Source: Streptacidiphilus pinicola
Lineage (GTDB): Bacteria; Actinomycetota; Actinomycetes; Streptomycetales; Streptomycetaceae
DNA: 36,567 nucleotides
NCBI RefSeq assembly: GCF_003258295.1
Contig: NZ_QKYN01000197.1
Location: 336-36,902 of the forward strand
Direction: 5' to 3'
Numbering within the stretch: position 1 is the first letter of the stretch; every line of letters begins with the position of its first letter. The notes under the pieces are model-generated. The model was not told where the DNA came from. It ran no database searches and worked only from the letters and a program-made list of their open reading frames with translations. Made by a program: the position numbers and the translations under genes. This document shows, piece after piece, positions 15,473 to 22,366 of the stretch.

Positions 15473-17539
15473 ATCCGCACGAACCACAGCTCCCGCGTCA
15501 GCCGCGCCCGGATAGCCACCATCGCTGCAGCTTCGCTCGCGCTGGCCTCCGGCTCGCTGGCTCTCGCCGCTCCTTCGCAGGCCACCACGCCTGCACCGGC
15601 CGCCAAGACGGTGACCGATTCGCACCCGATGTGGGCGACTCGCGCCGCGGACCAGGGCACCGTGTCCTCGGCCGACCACTTCACCGGTACGGTCTACCTG
15701 GCCGCCCGCGACCAGGCGGGTCTCGCCGCCTACGCGCAGGCGGTCTCCGACCCGACCAGCGCGCAGTACCGCAAGTTCCAGAGCGCCGACTGGGTGCGCA
15801 CCAGCTTCGGTCCGACCGACGCCGCCGTCGCCCAGGTCAAGTCCTGGCTCACCGGCGCCGGCCTGTCGATCGTCACCAGCACCTGGCACGCCGTCACCGT
15901 CTCGGGCACCAGCGCCCAGATGGCGAAGGCCTTCGGCACGCAGATCCACAAGTACGACGTCCAGGGCCAGGAGGCGCACGCCCCCGCCAACGACGTGGTC
16001 ATCCCGGCCGCCGTCGCGTCCTACGTGCTCGGTGTCGACGGTCTGAGCACCCAGCTCGGCTCGCACGCCAAGCCGGACTCGGTCAAGGTCAACGACAACG
16101 TCACCGCCTCCGGCAGCAAGACCGGCGGCGGCCTGCCCACCAAGGCGACCTGCTCGGACTACTGGGGCCAGAAGAAGGCCACCGGCGCTCCGACCGGCTA
16201 CGTCAAGGGCGCCGTTCCGTTCGACCAGTGCTCCTTCGTCCCGTCGCAGCTGCGCAAGGCCTACGGCATCACCGCCACCGGCCTGACCGGCAAGGGCGCG
16301 ACCGTCGCCATCGTCGACGCCTACGCGTCCTCCTCGATGCTGGCGGACGCCAACCACTTCGCCACCGCCCACGGTGACAAGGCCTTCCGCAAGGGCCAGT
16401 ACACCGAGGTCGTCACCCCCTCGCAGTGGACCCAGCAGTCCGCCTGCGGCGGTGCCGCCGGCTGGCAGGGCGAGGAGTCGCTGGACGTGGAGATGGTGCA
16501 CGGGCTCGCGCCCGACGCCCACGTCGTCTACGTCGGCGCCAACTCCTGCATGGACGCGGACCTGACCGCCGCGCTCGCGAACATCGTCGACCACCACCTG
16601 GCTGATGTCGTCTCCAACTCCTGGAGCGAGATCATGCACACCACGGACCAGGGCGACATGGCGAAGGCGCAGATCGCCGCCTACGAGCAGATCTTCGAGC
16701 AGGGTGCGATCCAGGGCATCGGCTTCGACTTCTCCGCGGGCGACTGCGGCGACCAGTCGGCGACCGCCGCGGCGACCGGTGCCAACTGCCAGACCGACAC
16801 CGCGCGTGCGCAGGTCGGCTTCCCGTCCTCGTCCAACTGGGTCACCGATGTCGGCGGCACCGCGCTCGGTGTGAAGGACAAGAGCGGCAGCTACGGCTTC
16901 GAGACCGACATGGGCACCCACCGCTCGGCGCTGTCGGCGGACGGCAAGTCCTGGACGCCGTTCCCGGGCAACTTCTACTTCGGTGGCGGCGGCGGTACGT
17001 CCGAGGACTTCCCGCAGCCGTTCTACCAGAAGCACGTGGTCCCCTACGCGCTGTCGCACACCCTGATGACCGGTGCGCACAGCAAGACCGCGCAGCGCGT
17101 CACCCCCGACGTCGCCATGAACGGCGACCTGTACACCTCCGTCCTGGTCGGCATGACCAGCGGCGGCGCGTACAGCGAGGGCGGCTACGGCGGCACCAGC
17201 GTCTCGGCGCCGCTGTTCTCCGCGGTCCAGGCCGACGCGATCCAGGCCCAGGGCCAGGCGATCGGCTTCGCCAACCCGGAGATCTACCTGCGTGACCGCC
17301 TCGGCCTGTTCAAGGACGTCGTCAACCAGGCGGCCGTGCACCACCAGGCCCCGCTGAGCAGCGTCGCCGACTTCGGCGTCATCAGCGGCTCGCTGCGGGT
17401 CCGTCTGGTCACCTTCGGCCAGGACACCAGCCTGCAGGCCACCAAGGGCTACGACGACGCCACCGGCGTCGGCTCGCCGACCGCGAACTACCTGCGGTCC
17501 TTCCTGTGGAAGAACTGGGCGGCCGGCCTCGGCCAGTAA
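15473..17539 (+). CDS. Secreted S53 family serine-carboxyl peptidase (sedolisin/kumamolisin-like)
   Basis: A secreted endopeptidase precursor of 688 residues if begun at ATC 15473. That start gives RTNHSSRVSRAR, a hydrophobic core and a signal cleavage near AAPSQA, and has GGGAG 5 bp upstream. No ATG, GTG or TTG lies in frame between TGA 15446 and GTG 15611, which would delete the signal peptide. A pro-kumamolisin activation domain occupies roughly residues 60-190. The catalytic set is Glu334 and Asp338 (GEESLDVEMVHG), Ser576 in GGTSVSAP, and the oxyanion Asp in SAGDCG. A calcium-site motif GYDDATGVGSP lies near the end. The family works at acid pH and is pepstatin-insensitive. The start is the main uncertainty; the fold is not. 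Confidence 0.85.
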   Translation: MRTNHSSRVSRARIATIAAASLALASGSLALAAPSQATTPAPAAKTVTDSHPMWATRAADQGTVSSADHFTGTVYLAARDQAGLAAYAQAVSDPTSAQYRKFQSADWVRTSFGPTDAAVAQVKSWLTGAGLSIVTSTWHAVTVSGTSAQMAKAFGTQIHKYDVQGQEAHAPANDVVIPAAVASYVLGVDGLSTQLGSHAKPDSVKVNDNVTASGSKTGGGLPTKATCSDYWGQKKATGAPTGYVKGAVPFDQCSFVPSQLRKAYGITATGLTGKGATVAIVDAYASSSMLADANHFATAHGDKAFRKGQYTEVVTPSQWTQQSACGGAAGWQGEESLDVEMVHGLAPDAHVVYVGANSCMDADLTAALANIVDHHLADVVSNSWSEIMHTTDQGDMAKAQIAAYEQIFEQGAIQGIGFDFSAGDCGDQSATAAATGANCQTDTARAQVGFPSSSNWVTDVGGTALGVKDKSGSYGFETDMGTHRSALSADGKSWTPFPGNFYFGGGGGTSEDFPQPFYQKHVVPYALSHTLMTGAHSKTAQRVTPDVAMNGDLYTSVLVGMTSGGAYSEGGYGGTSVSAPLFSAVQADAIQAQGQAIGFANPEIYLRDRLGLFKDVVNQAAVHHQAPLSSVADFGVISGSLRVRLVTFGQDTSLQATKGYDDATGVGSPTANYLRSFLWKNWAAGLGQ

Positions 17540-17558
17540 GCACCGGTTGCTCTGAGCG

Positions 17559-17930
17559 TCACCACGGCCTGGGCCCGGTGCGGGAGTTCGCTCCCCGCCG
17601 GGCCCAGATCGCTGTTCCGACCGCGATCAGCACGACGCCTGCGGCCAGCCAGGGCCACGGGCTCCACTCCTCGGTGCAGTTGCCCGGCGAGGAGCAGACG
17701 TCCCCGGGCCCGCCCCGGTTGAGCCAGGCCACCCAGACCGGCAACAGCCCGGCCCCGGCGACGAGCCCCGGAAGCCCGCCGTGCGAACGCCGGACCCTGC
17801 CCAGCGCCACCGCCGCGCCGAGCACCACCACGGCGAGATACGGCCCCACGGTGAGCACGGTCAGCAGTGCGGCCACCGCCCCGGCGCCGACCAACCCCCA
17901 AGCCAGGAACCAGATCCAGGAACGCTTCAA
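17559..17930 (-). CDS. Small multi-pass membrane protein coupled to the TetR gene
   Basis: A 123-residue protein with about four hydrophobic segments (WIWFLAWGLVGAGAVAALL, YLAVVVLGAAVALG, GLVAGAGLLPVWVAWL, WLAAGVVLIAVGTAIWA). An extracytoplasmic loop between the third and fourth carries two cysteines (DVCSSPGNC). TTG 17930 is chosen because GGAGG lies 5-6 bp upstream and because it overlaps the TetR stop by 4 bp (TTGA), implying translational coupling. I do not recognise a named family. Being in one operon with the TetR regulator suggests shared control by its operator. The gene ends 19 bp from the convergent S53 gene. Confidence 0.7.
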   Translation of the reverse strand: MKRSWIWFLAWGLVGAGAVAALLTVLTVGPYLAVVVLGAAVALGRVRRSHGGLPGLVAGAGLLPVWVAWLNRGGPGDVCSSPGNCTEEWSPWPWLAAGVVLIAVGTAIWARRGANSRTGPRPW

Positions 17931-18511
17931 GACCGCCTCCGCAGTGAGAAAAGGTCGAGCAGGGACGAAAGCGAACCGGCCCGCTCGAAGAGCGCGTCGG
18001 CGGGGGCCGGGTCGTCGTCGAGGACGGCGAGCAGCTCCAGGCCGAGGAACATCGCCACAACTCCGTGCGCCAGCTCCTCCGGCCGCCCCAGCAGAGCGGC
18101 CGGCGTCCCGCGCAGCGCCTCCGCGGCGAAGCCGCGCCAGGGCCGCAGCCGCGCGGCCACCTCGGGCCGGAGCGCGGCGTTGGCCTGGGCGGCGGTGATC
18201 ATCTCCACCAGCACGGCCGTGTGGCCGAGTTCGAGATCCTCCGCGAAGACGGTCCGCGCGGCGGCGACGAGCTCCTTGAGGTTCCGGCTCTCGTCGACGA
18301 GCGCCTGGTACCGCACCCGTCGCAGCTCGGCGACCCGGTCCAGGGCGGCCAGCAGCAGCCCGTCCACGGACCCGAAGTGATAGAAGATCAGCGCCTGGTT
18401 GCACCCCGCCCGCCCCGCGATCTCGCGTGCGCTGGCGTGCGCGTAGCCCTTCTCGCGCAGGGTCGCCAACGCCCCCTCGACCAACGCCTCCCGCGTCTCC
18501 GCCGTGGCCAC
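17927..18511 (-). CDS. TetR/AcrR family transcriptional regulator
   Basis: A 194-residue repressor-type protein. The N-terminal helix-turn-helix domain ETREALVEGALATLREKGYAHASAREIAGRAGCNQALIFYHFGSVDGLL is classical TetR, followed by an all-helical ligand domain. GTG 18511 is preferred, with GAGGGGG a few bases upstream. A TTG at 18547 in the same frame lies inside the palindromic operator and is unlikely. The gene has its own promoter just behind the fab terminator and is followed by the coupled membrane-protein gene. The ligand and remote targets are unknown. Confidence 0.9.
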   Translation of the reverse strand: MATAETREALVEGALATLREKGYAHASAREIAGRAGCNQALIFYHFGSVDGLLLAALDRVAELRRVRYQALVDESRNLKELVAAARTVFAEDLELGHTAVLVEMITAAQANAALRPEVAARLRPWRGFAAEALRGTPAALLGRPEELAHGVVAMFLGLELLAVLDDDPAPADALFERAGSLSSLLDLFSLRRRS

Positions 18512-18529
18512 GCCGCCTGCCCCCTCTTT

Positions 18530-18549
18530 TTTTGAGCACTCGCTCAAAA
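18530..18549. promoter_or_regulatory. TetR auto-operator
   Basis: TTTTGAGC (18530-18537) and GCTCAAAA (18542-18549) form a perfect inverted repeat with a 4-bp spacer, covering the predicted transcription start of the TetR gene. Size and position are typical of a TetR-dimer site. Confidence 0.7.
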
Positions 18550-18552
18550 CCG

Positions 18553-18581
18553 AGGATAGAAGGAAGGGGCGCGAGGAGCAA
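18553..18581 (-). promoter_or_regulatory. TetR gene promoter overlapping the fabF terminator
   Basis: Read on the minus strand: -35 TTGCTC (18576-18581), 17-bp spacer, -10 TATCCT (18553-18558). The -35 and most of the spacer are the loop and one arm of the fab operon terminator. Confidence 0.5.
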
Positions 18582-18597
18582 TGCTCCTCGCGCCCCT
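18565..18597 (-). terminator. Terminator of the fab operon
   Basis: AGGGGCGCGAGGAGC (18565-18579) pairs perfectly with GCTCCTCGCGCCCCT (18583-18597), a 15-bp stem with a tiny AAT loop. It starts 16 bp past the fabF stop. The following minus-strand sequence is pyrimidine-rich (CCTTCTATCC). Confidence 0.85.
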
Positions 18598-18613
18598 GAA
18601 AGGTCCTGAAGGC

Positions 18614-19882
18614 TCAGACGGTGCGGAACGCCAGGACGACGTTGTGGCCGCCGAAGCCGAAGGAGTTGTTGAGGGCGGTCAGGCGGCCCTCCGCCGGGAG
18701 GGCACGGGGCTCGCCCACGACGATGTCGGCGTCGACCTCGGGGTCGAGGTCGTCGACGTTGATGGTCGGCGGAGCCGTGCGGTGGTGCAGGGCCAGGACG
18801 GTCGCGACGGTCTCGATGCCGCCCGCGCCGCCGAGCAGGTGGCCCGTCATGGACTTGGTCGCGGAGACCGCGATGTGGTCCAGATGGTCGCCGAGGACCC
18901 GGCGCAGCGCCTTGATCTCGGCGGTGTCGCCCTGCGGGGTCGACGTGGCGTGCGCGTTGACGTGCACGATCTCGGCCGGGTCCACGTCCGTGGCTTCCAG
19001 CAGCTGGGCGATCGCGCGGGCCACGCCCGAGCCCGAGGGCTCCGGCTGGGCGATGTGGTGGGCGTCGGAGGAGAGACCCTGGCCGACGGCCTCGCAGTAG
19101 ACGCGGGCGCCACGCGCGGCGGCGTGCTCCGCGGACTCCAGCACCACGACGCCGGCGCCCTCGCCGAGGACGAAGCCGTCGCGGGCCTTGTCGTAGGGGC
19201 GCGACGCGGCCTGGGGGTGCTCGTTGTTCTTGGACATCGCCATCATGTTGGCGAACGCCACGATCGGCAGCGGGTGGATCGCGGCCTCGGTGCCGCCCGC
19301 GACCACGACGTCGGCGCGGCCGGTGCGGATCATCTCGATCGCGTAGCCGATGGCCTCGGCGCCGGACGCGCAGGCGGAGACGGGGGTGTGCACGCCCGCT
19401 CTCGCGCCGACCTCCAGGCCGACGTTGGCGGCGGGGGAGTTGGGCATGAGCATCGGCACGGTGTGCGGGGAGACGCGGCGGACGCCCTTCTCCTTCAGCA
19501 CGTCGTACTGGTCGAGCAGGGTGGTCACGCCGCCGATGCCGGAGGCGACGACCGCGCCCAGACGCTCGGGGGCGATCGGGGAGCCCTCCTCGGTCGCCGG
19601 GGTGGTGAAGCCCGCGTCGGCCCACGCCTCACGCGCGGCGATCAGCGCGAACTGCGCCGAGCGGTCGAGCTTGCGGGCGAGCGGGCGGGGCAGCACCTCG
19701 CCCGGGTCGACGGCGGTACGCGCGGCGATGCGGACCGGCAGGTCCGCCGCCCACTCGTCCTCGATGAGCGAGACGCCGGAGCGGCCCGCCACCAGGCCCT
19801 CCCAGGTGGACGCGGCGTCGGCGCCGAGCGGCGTGAAGGCGCCGATCCCGGTGACGACCACGGTGCGGTTGTCGCTGGTCAC
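18614..19882 (-). CDS. fabF: Beta-ketoacyl-ACP synthase II FabF
   Basis: A 422-residue condensing enzyme that elongates acyl chains by decarboxylative condensation with malonyl-ACP. The thiolase-fold catalytic triad is visible: Cys171 in VSACASGAEA, His311 in NAHATSTPQGD and His348 in ATKSMTGHLLG, with Lys343 in the same motif. Length matches the family. The GTG start has AGGAGA 8 bp upstream. It is last in fabD-fabH-acpP-fabF and is separated from acpP by 130 bp that hold a repeat array and a strong hairpin, so its transcript level may be set apart from that of acpP. Confidence 0.96.
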   Translation of the reverse strand: MTSDNRTVVVTGIGAFTPLGADAASTWEGLVAGRSGVSLIEDEWAADLPVRIAARTAVDPGEVLPRPLARKLDRSAQFALIAAREAWADAGFTTPATEEGSPIAPERLGAVVASGIGGVTTLLDQYDVLKEKGVRRVSPHTVPMLMPNSPAANVGLEVGARAGVHTPVSACASGAEAIGYAIEMIRTGRADVVVAGGTEAAIHPLPIVAFANMMAMSKNNEHPQAASRPYDKARDGFVLGEGAGVVVLESAEHAAARGARVYCEAVGQGLSSDAHHIAQPEPSGSGVARAIAQLLEATDVDPAEIVHVNAHATSTPQGDTAEIKALRRVLGDHLDHIAVSATKSMTGHLLGGAGGIETVATVLALHHRTAPPTINVDDLDPEVDADIVVGEPRALPAEGRLTALNNSFGFGGHNVVLAFRTV

Positions 19883-19919
19883 TGCTGTGTCTCCTGGCAG
19901 GGAAGTGGTTCTTGGGGGT

Positions 19920-19951
19920 CGGGGGACGCCGCCGGTCGGCGGCGTCCCCCG
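19920..19951 (-). terminator. Intercistronic hairpin between acpP and fabF
   Basis: CGGGGGACGCCGCC (19920-19933) pairs perfectly with GGCGGCGTCCCCCG (19938-19951) around a 4-nt loop. It lies inside the fab operon, so it is probably an attenuator or an mRNA 3'-end stabiliser for the acpP segment, not a full stop. Confidence 0.65.
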
Positions 19952-19967
19952 GAGAGCGCGTGAACGC

Positions 19968-20012
19968 TCAGGCTGTGCTCATTCAGGCAGTGCTGAATCA
20001 GGCTGTGCTCAA
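19968..20012 (-). repeat. Three tandem 15-bp repeats directly after the acpP stop codon
   Basis: Units 19968-19982, 19983-19997 and 19998-20012 share TCAGGCWGTGCTSAW on the plus strand. On the minus strand each unit ends in TGA in the reading frame of acpP, so the gene has its own stop plus three more, spaced five codons apart. Confidence 0.85.
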
Positions 20013-20255
20013 TCAGGAGTTGGTGACGATGTAGTTCACCGCGTCGCCGACGGTCTTCAGGTTCTTGACCTCGTCGTCCGGGATCTTGACGTCGAAGCGC
20101 TCCTCGGCGGCGACGACGACCTCGACCATGGACAGCGAGTCGACGTCCAGGTCATCGGTGAAGGACTTGTCGAGCTGAACGTCCTCGGTCGGGATCCCGG
20201 CGATCTCGTTGACGATCTCCGCGAGACCTTCGAGGATCTCTTCCTGGGTGGCCAT
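20013..20255 (-). CDS. acpP: Acyl carrier protein AcpP
   Basis: An 80-residue acidic acyl carrier protein that holds growing fatty acyl chains on a 4'-phosphopantetheine arm. The attachment site is Ser40 in DLDVDSLSMVEVV. The four-helix ACP outline is complete from MATQEEILEGLAEIVNE to VGDAVNYIVTNS. AAGGAG lies 7 bp before ATG. It starts 32 bp after the fabH stop within the fab operon. The 3' flank is unusual, with a repeat array giving extra in-frame stops and then an intercistronic hairpin. Confidence 0.97.
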   Translation of the reverse strand: MATQEEILEGLAEIVNEIAGIPTEDVQLDKSFTDDLDVDSLSMVEVVVAAEERFDVKIPDDEVKNLKTVGDAVNYIVTNS

Positions 20256-20287
20256 TGAAGGCTCCTTCTAGTGGTGAACGGTGTTTC

Positions 20288-21316
20288 CTACGGGAGAGTA
20301 ACGACTGCGGCTGCGTAGACGAGACCCGCCCCGAAGCCGATGATGAGCGCGAGATCGCCGCTCTTCGCCTCGCCGGCCTGCAGCATGCGCTCCATGGCCA
20401 GCGGGATCGACGCCGCCGAGGTGTTCCCGGTCTCCGCGATGTCGCGGGCCACCGGGACCGACTCGGGCAGCTTCAGTGCCTTGATCATCGCATCGATGAT
20501 GCGCATGTTCGCCTGGTGCGGGATGAAGGCGCCGAGCTGGTCGGCGGTGATCCCGGCGGCGTCCAGGGCCTGCTGGGCGGCCTTGGCCATGTCCCAGACG
20601 GCCCAGCGGAAGACGGTCTGACCCTCCATCCGCAGGGCCGGCCACTTGGTCTCGTCCCCCGCGCCGTTGACGGCGTCCGGCTTGGCGAACGCGGTGTCCC
20701 ACGCGGCGGTCTGGCTGATGACGTCGGCCTGCGAGCCGTCGGAACCCCAGATCACCTTGCCGATGCCGGGGGTGTCGGACGGACCCACCACGGCCGCGCC
20801 CGCGCCGTCACCGAAGATGAAGGCGGTCGAGCGGTCGTGGATGTCGGTGAGGTCGGACAGGCGCTCCACGCCGATCACGATCACGTACTCGGCGCTGCCG
20901 CCGCGCACCATGCCGTCGGCCAGCGACAGGCCGTAGCCGAAGCCGGCGCAGGCGGCGGAGATGTCGAAGGCGGGCGCGGTGCCGCAGCCCAGCCGCTCGG
21001 CGATCGTGGTGGCGATGGCGGGCGTCTGCTTCAGGTGCGAGACGGTGGCCACGATGACGCCGCCGACCTGCTCGGGCGAGATCCCGGCCATGGCGATCGC
21101 CTTGCTGGCGGCCTGGACCGACATCTCGGCGACGGTCTCCTCCGGGCCGGCCCAGCGGCGCTCGGTGATGCCGCTGCGGGTGCGGATCCACTCGTCGGAG
21201 GAGTCGATCCAGTCCAGCACCTCGGAGTTGGGGATGACCCGGACCGGGCGGTAGCCGCCGACACCGTGGATGCGCGAGAACTGCGCCCCGGTGCTCGGCT
21301 TGATCGATGCGGTCAT
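20288..21316 (-). CDS. fabH: Beta-ketoacyl-ACP synthase III FabH
   Basis: A 342-residue initiating condensing enzyme that joins a short acyl-CoA primer to malonyl-ACP; in actinomycetes it usually accepts branched primers. The catalytic triad is Cys123 in ISAACAGFGYG, His267 in IPHQANMRIID and Asn298 in ETGNTSAASIP. The C-terminal GFGAGLVYAAAVV motif is also typical. ATG 21316 lies 5 bp after the fabD stop, so the two are tightly linked in translation. Confidence 0.96.
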   Translation of the reverse strand: MTASIKPSTGAQFSRIHGVGGYRPVRVIPNSEVLDWIDSSDEWIRTRSGITERRWAGPEETVAEMSVQAASKAIAMAGISPEQVGGVIVATVSHLKQTPAIATTIAERLGCGTAPAFDISAACAGFGYGLSLADGMVRGGSAEYVIVIGVERLSDLTDIHDRSTAFIFGDGAGAAVVGPSDTPGIGKVIWGSDGSQADVISQTAAWDTAFAKPDAVNGAGDETKWPALRMEGQTVFRWAVWDMAKAAQQALDAAGITADQLGAFIPHQANMRIIDAMIKALKLPESVPVARDIAETGNTSAASIPLAMERMLQAGEAKSGDLALIIGFGAGLVYAAAVVTLP

Positions 21317-21321
21317 GCGTG

Positions 21322-22257
21322 CTACTCCCCGGCTCCGTGCTCGGCCACGAGCGCGAGGGCCTTGTCGAGATCATCCGGTGTCTTCAGGGCCAGCGTCGCG
21401 ACACCCTTGATGTTGCGCTTGACCAGGTTGGTGAGGGTACCGGCCGGCGAGAGCTCGATCACCGCGGTCGCGCCCAGCTGCTCCAGGGTCTCCATGCACA
21501 GGTCCCAGCGGACCGGGTTGGACACCTGGGAGACCAGCCGCGCGAGCACCTCCGCGCCCGAGGCGACGACCTCGCCGTCCTTGTTGGAGACGTAGGTGAT
21601 CGACGGGTCCGCGACGGTCAGCGTGGGGGCGAGCTTCTCCAGCCGGACCTGGCCGGGGGCCATGTGCGCGGTGTGGAAGGCGCCCGCGACCTTGAGCGGG
21701 ATCAGCCGGGCCTTGGCCGGCGCGTCGTCCTTGAGCGCGGCCAGCTGCTCCAGTGTGCCGGCCGCGACGATCTGGCCGCCGCCGTTGTTGTTGGCCGGGG
21801 TGACGCCGTGGGCGGCCAGCTTCGCGGCCACCTCCTCCGGGTCGCCGCCGAGTACGGCCGTCATGCCGGTCGCGGTCGCGGCGGCGGCCTCGGCCATGCC
21901 CAGGCTGCGCTCGCGCACGAAGGCCAGGCCGTCCTCGGCGCTCAGCACGTCGGAGGCGACGGCGACGGTGATCTCGCCGACGCTGTGGCCGGCGACGGCG
22001 CCGACCCGGCGGGCGAGGTTCTCGTGGTCCCCGAAGAGCGCGGCGGCGGTCACCAGGCCCGCGGCGACCAGCAGCGGCTGGGCGACGGCGGTGTCCTTGA
22101 TCTCATCCTCGGATGCCTCGGTGCCGGCGTGGACCAGGTCCAGGCCGGCCACGTCCGACCAACGGCCGAGCCGGTCGGCGACGCCGGGCACCTCCAGCCA
22201 GGGGGCGAGGAATCCTGGCGTCTGGGCGCCTTGTCCGGGAGCAACGAGTACGAGCAC
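21322..22257 (-). CDS. fabD: Malonyl-CoA:ACP transacylase FabD
   Basis: A 311-residue acyltransferase that moves malonyl from CoA to AcpP, supplying FabH and FabF. The active-site Ser92 lies in VAGHSVGEI and His195 in AGAFHTAHM; the N-terminal LVLVAPGQGAQ is the usual beginning of actinobacterial FabD. GTG 22257 is chosen because it starts exactly at that motif and has AGAAGG about 9 bp upstream. In-frame starts further upstream would add 18 residues not seen in the family. It is first in the operon. The 109-bp gap to fasR holds a candidate promoter and a short inverted repeat. Confidence 0.95.
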   Translation of the reverse strand: MLVLVAPGQGAQTPGFLAPWLEVPGVADRLGRWSDVAGLDLVHAGTEASEDEIKDTAVAQPLLVAAGLVTAAALFGDHENLARRVGAVAGHSVGEITVAVASDVLSAEDGLAFVRERSLGMAEAAAATATGMTAVLGGDPEEVAAKLAAHGVTPANNNGGGQIVAAGTLEQLAALKDDAPAKARLIPLKVAGAFHTAHMAPGQVRLEKLAPTLTVADPSITYVSNKDGEVVASGAEVLARLVSQVSNPVRWDLCMETLEQLGATAVIELSPAGTLTNLVKRNIKGVATLALKTPDDLDKALALVAEHGAGE

Positions 22258-22283
22258 GTCATCAACCTTCTCTTGTCCGGCCG

Positions 22284-22311
22284 GTGCTACGCGGGTGAGG
22301 ACCGCGACCAA
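22284..22311 (-). promoter_or_regulatory. Candidate promoter of the fab operon
   Basis: On the minus strand TTGGTC (22306-22311), a 16-bp spacer and TAGCAC (22284-22289) would start transcription about 20 bp before fabD. The elements match the consensus only in part, as expected for an activator-dependent promoter. Confidence 0.4.
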
Positions 22312-22322
22312 GAACCGCGAGC

Positions 22323-22337
22323 GGAGTTGTGGACTCC
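22323..22337. promoter_or_regulatory. Candidate FasR-binding inverted repeat
   Basis: GGAGT-N5-ACTCC lies 12 bp upstream of the candidate fab -35, a good place for an activator. FasR is known to activate this operon in Streptomyces coelicolor, but I cannot confirm that this is its recognition sequence. Confidence 0.3.
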
Positions 22338-22366
22338 CTACAGGCGTGCATCATCGCAGCTCACCC

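Noticed and set aside
14603-17344. Minus-strand frame of over 900 codons opposite DUF3145 and S53
   Set aside because: It spans two real genes and an intergenic region, is rich in Arg, Gly and Val and has no conserved motif.
17927-18547. TTG 18547 as the TetR start codon
   Set aside because: It would place the first codons inside the palindromic operator and the predicted transcription start; GTG 18511 has a better ribosome site.
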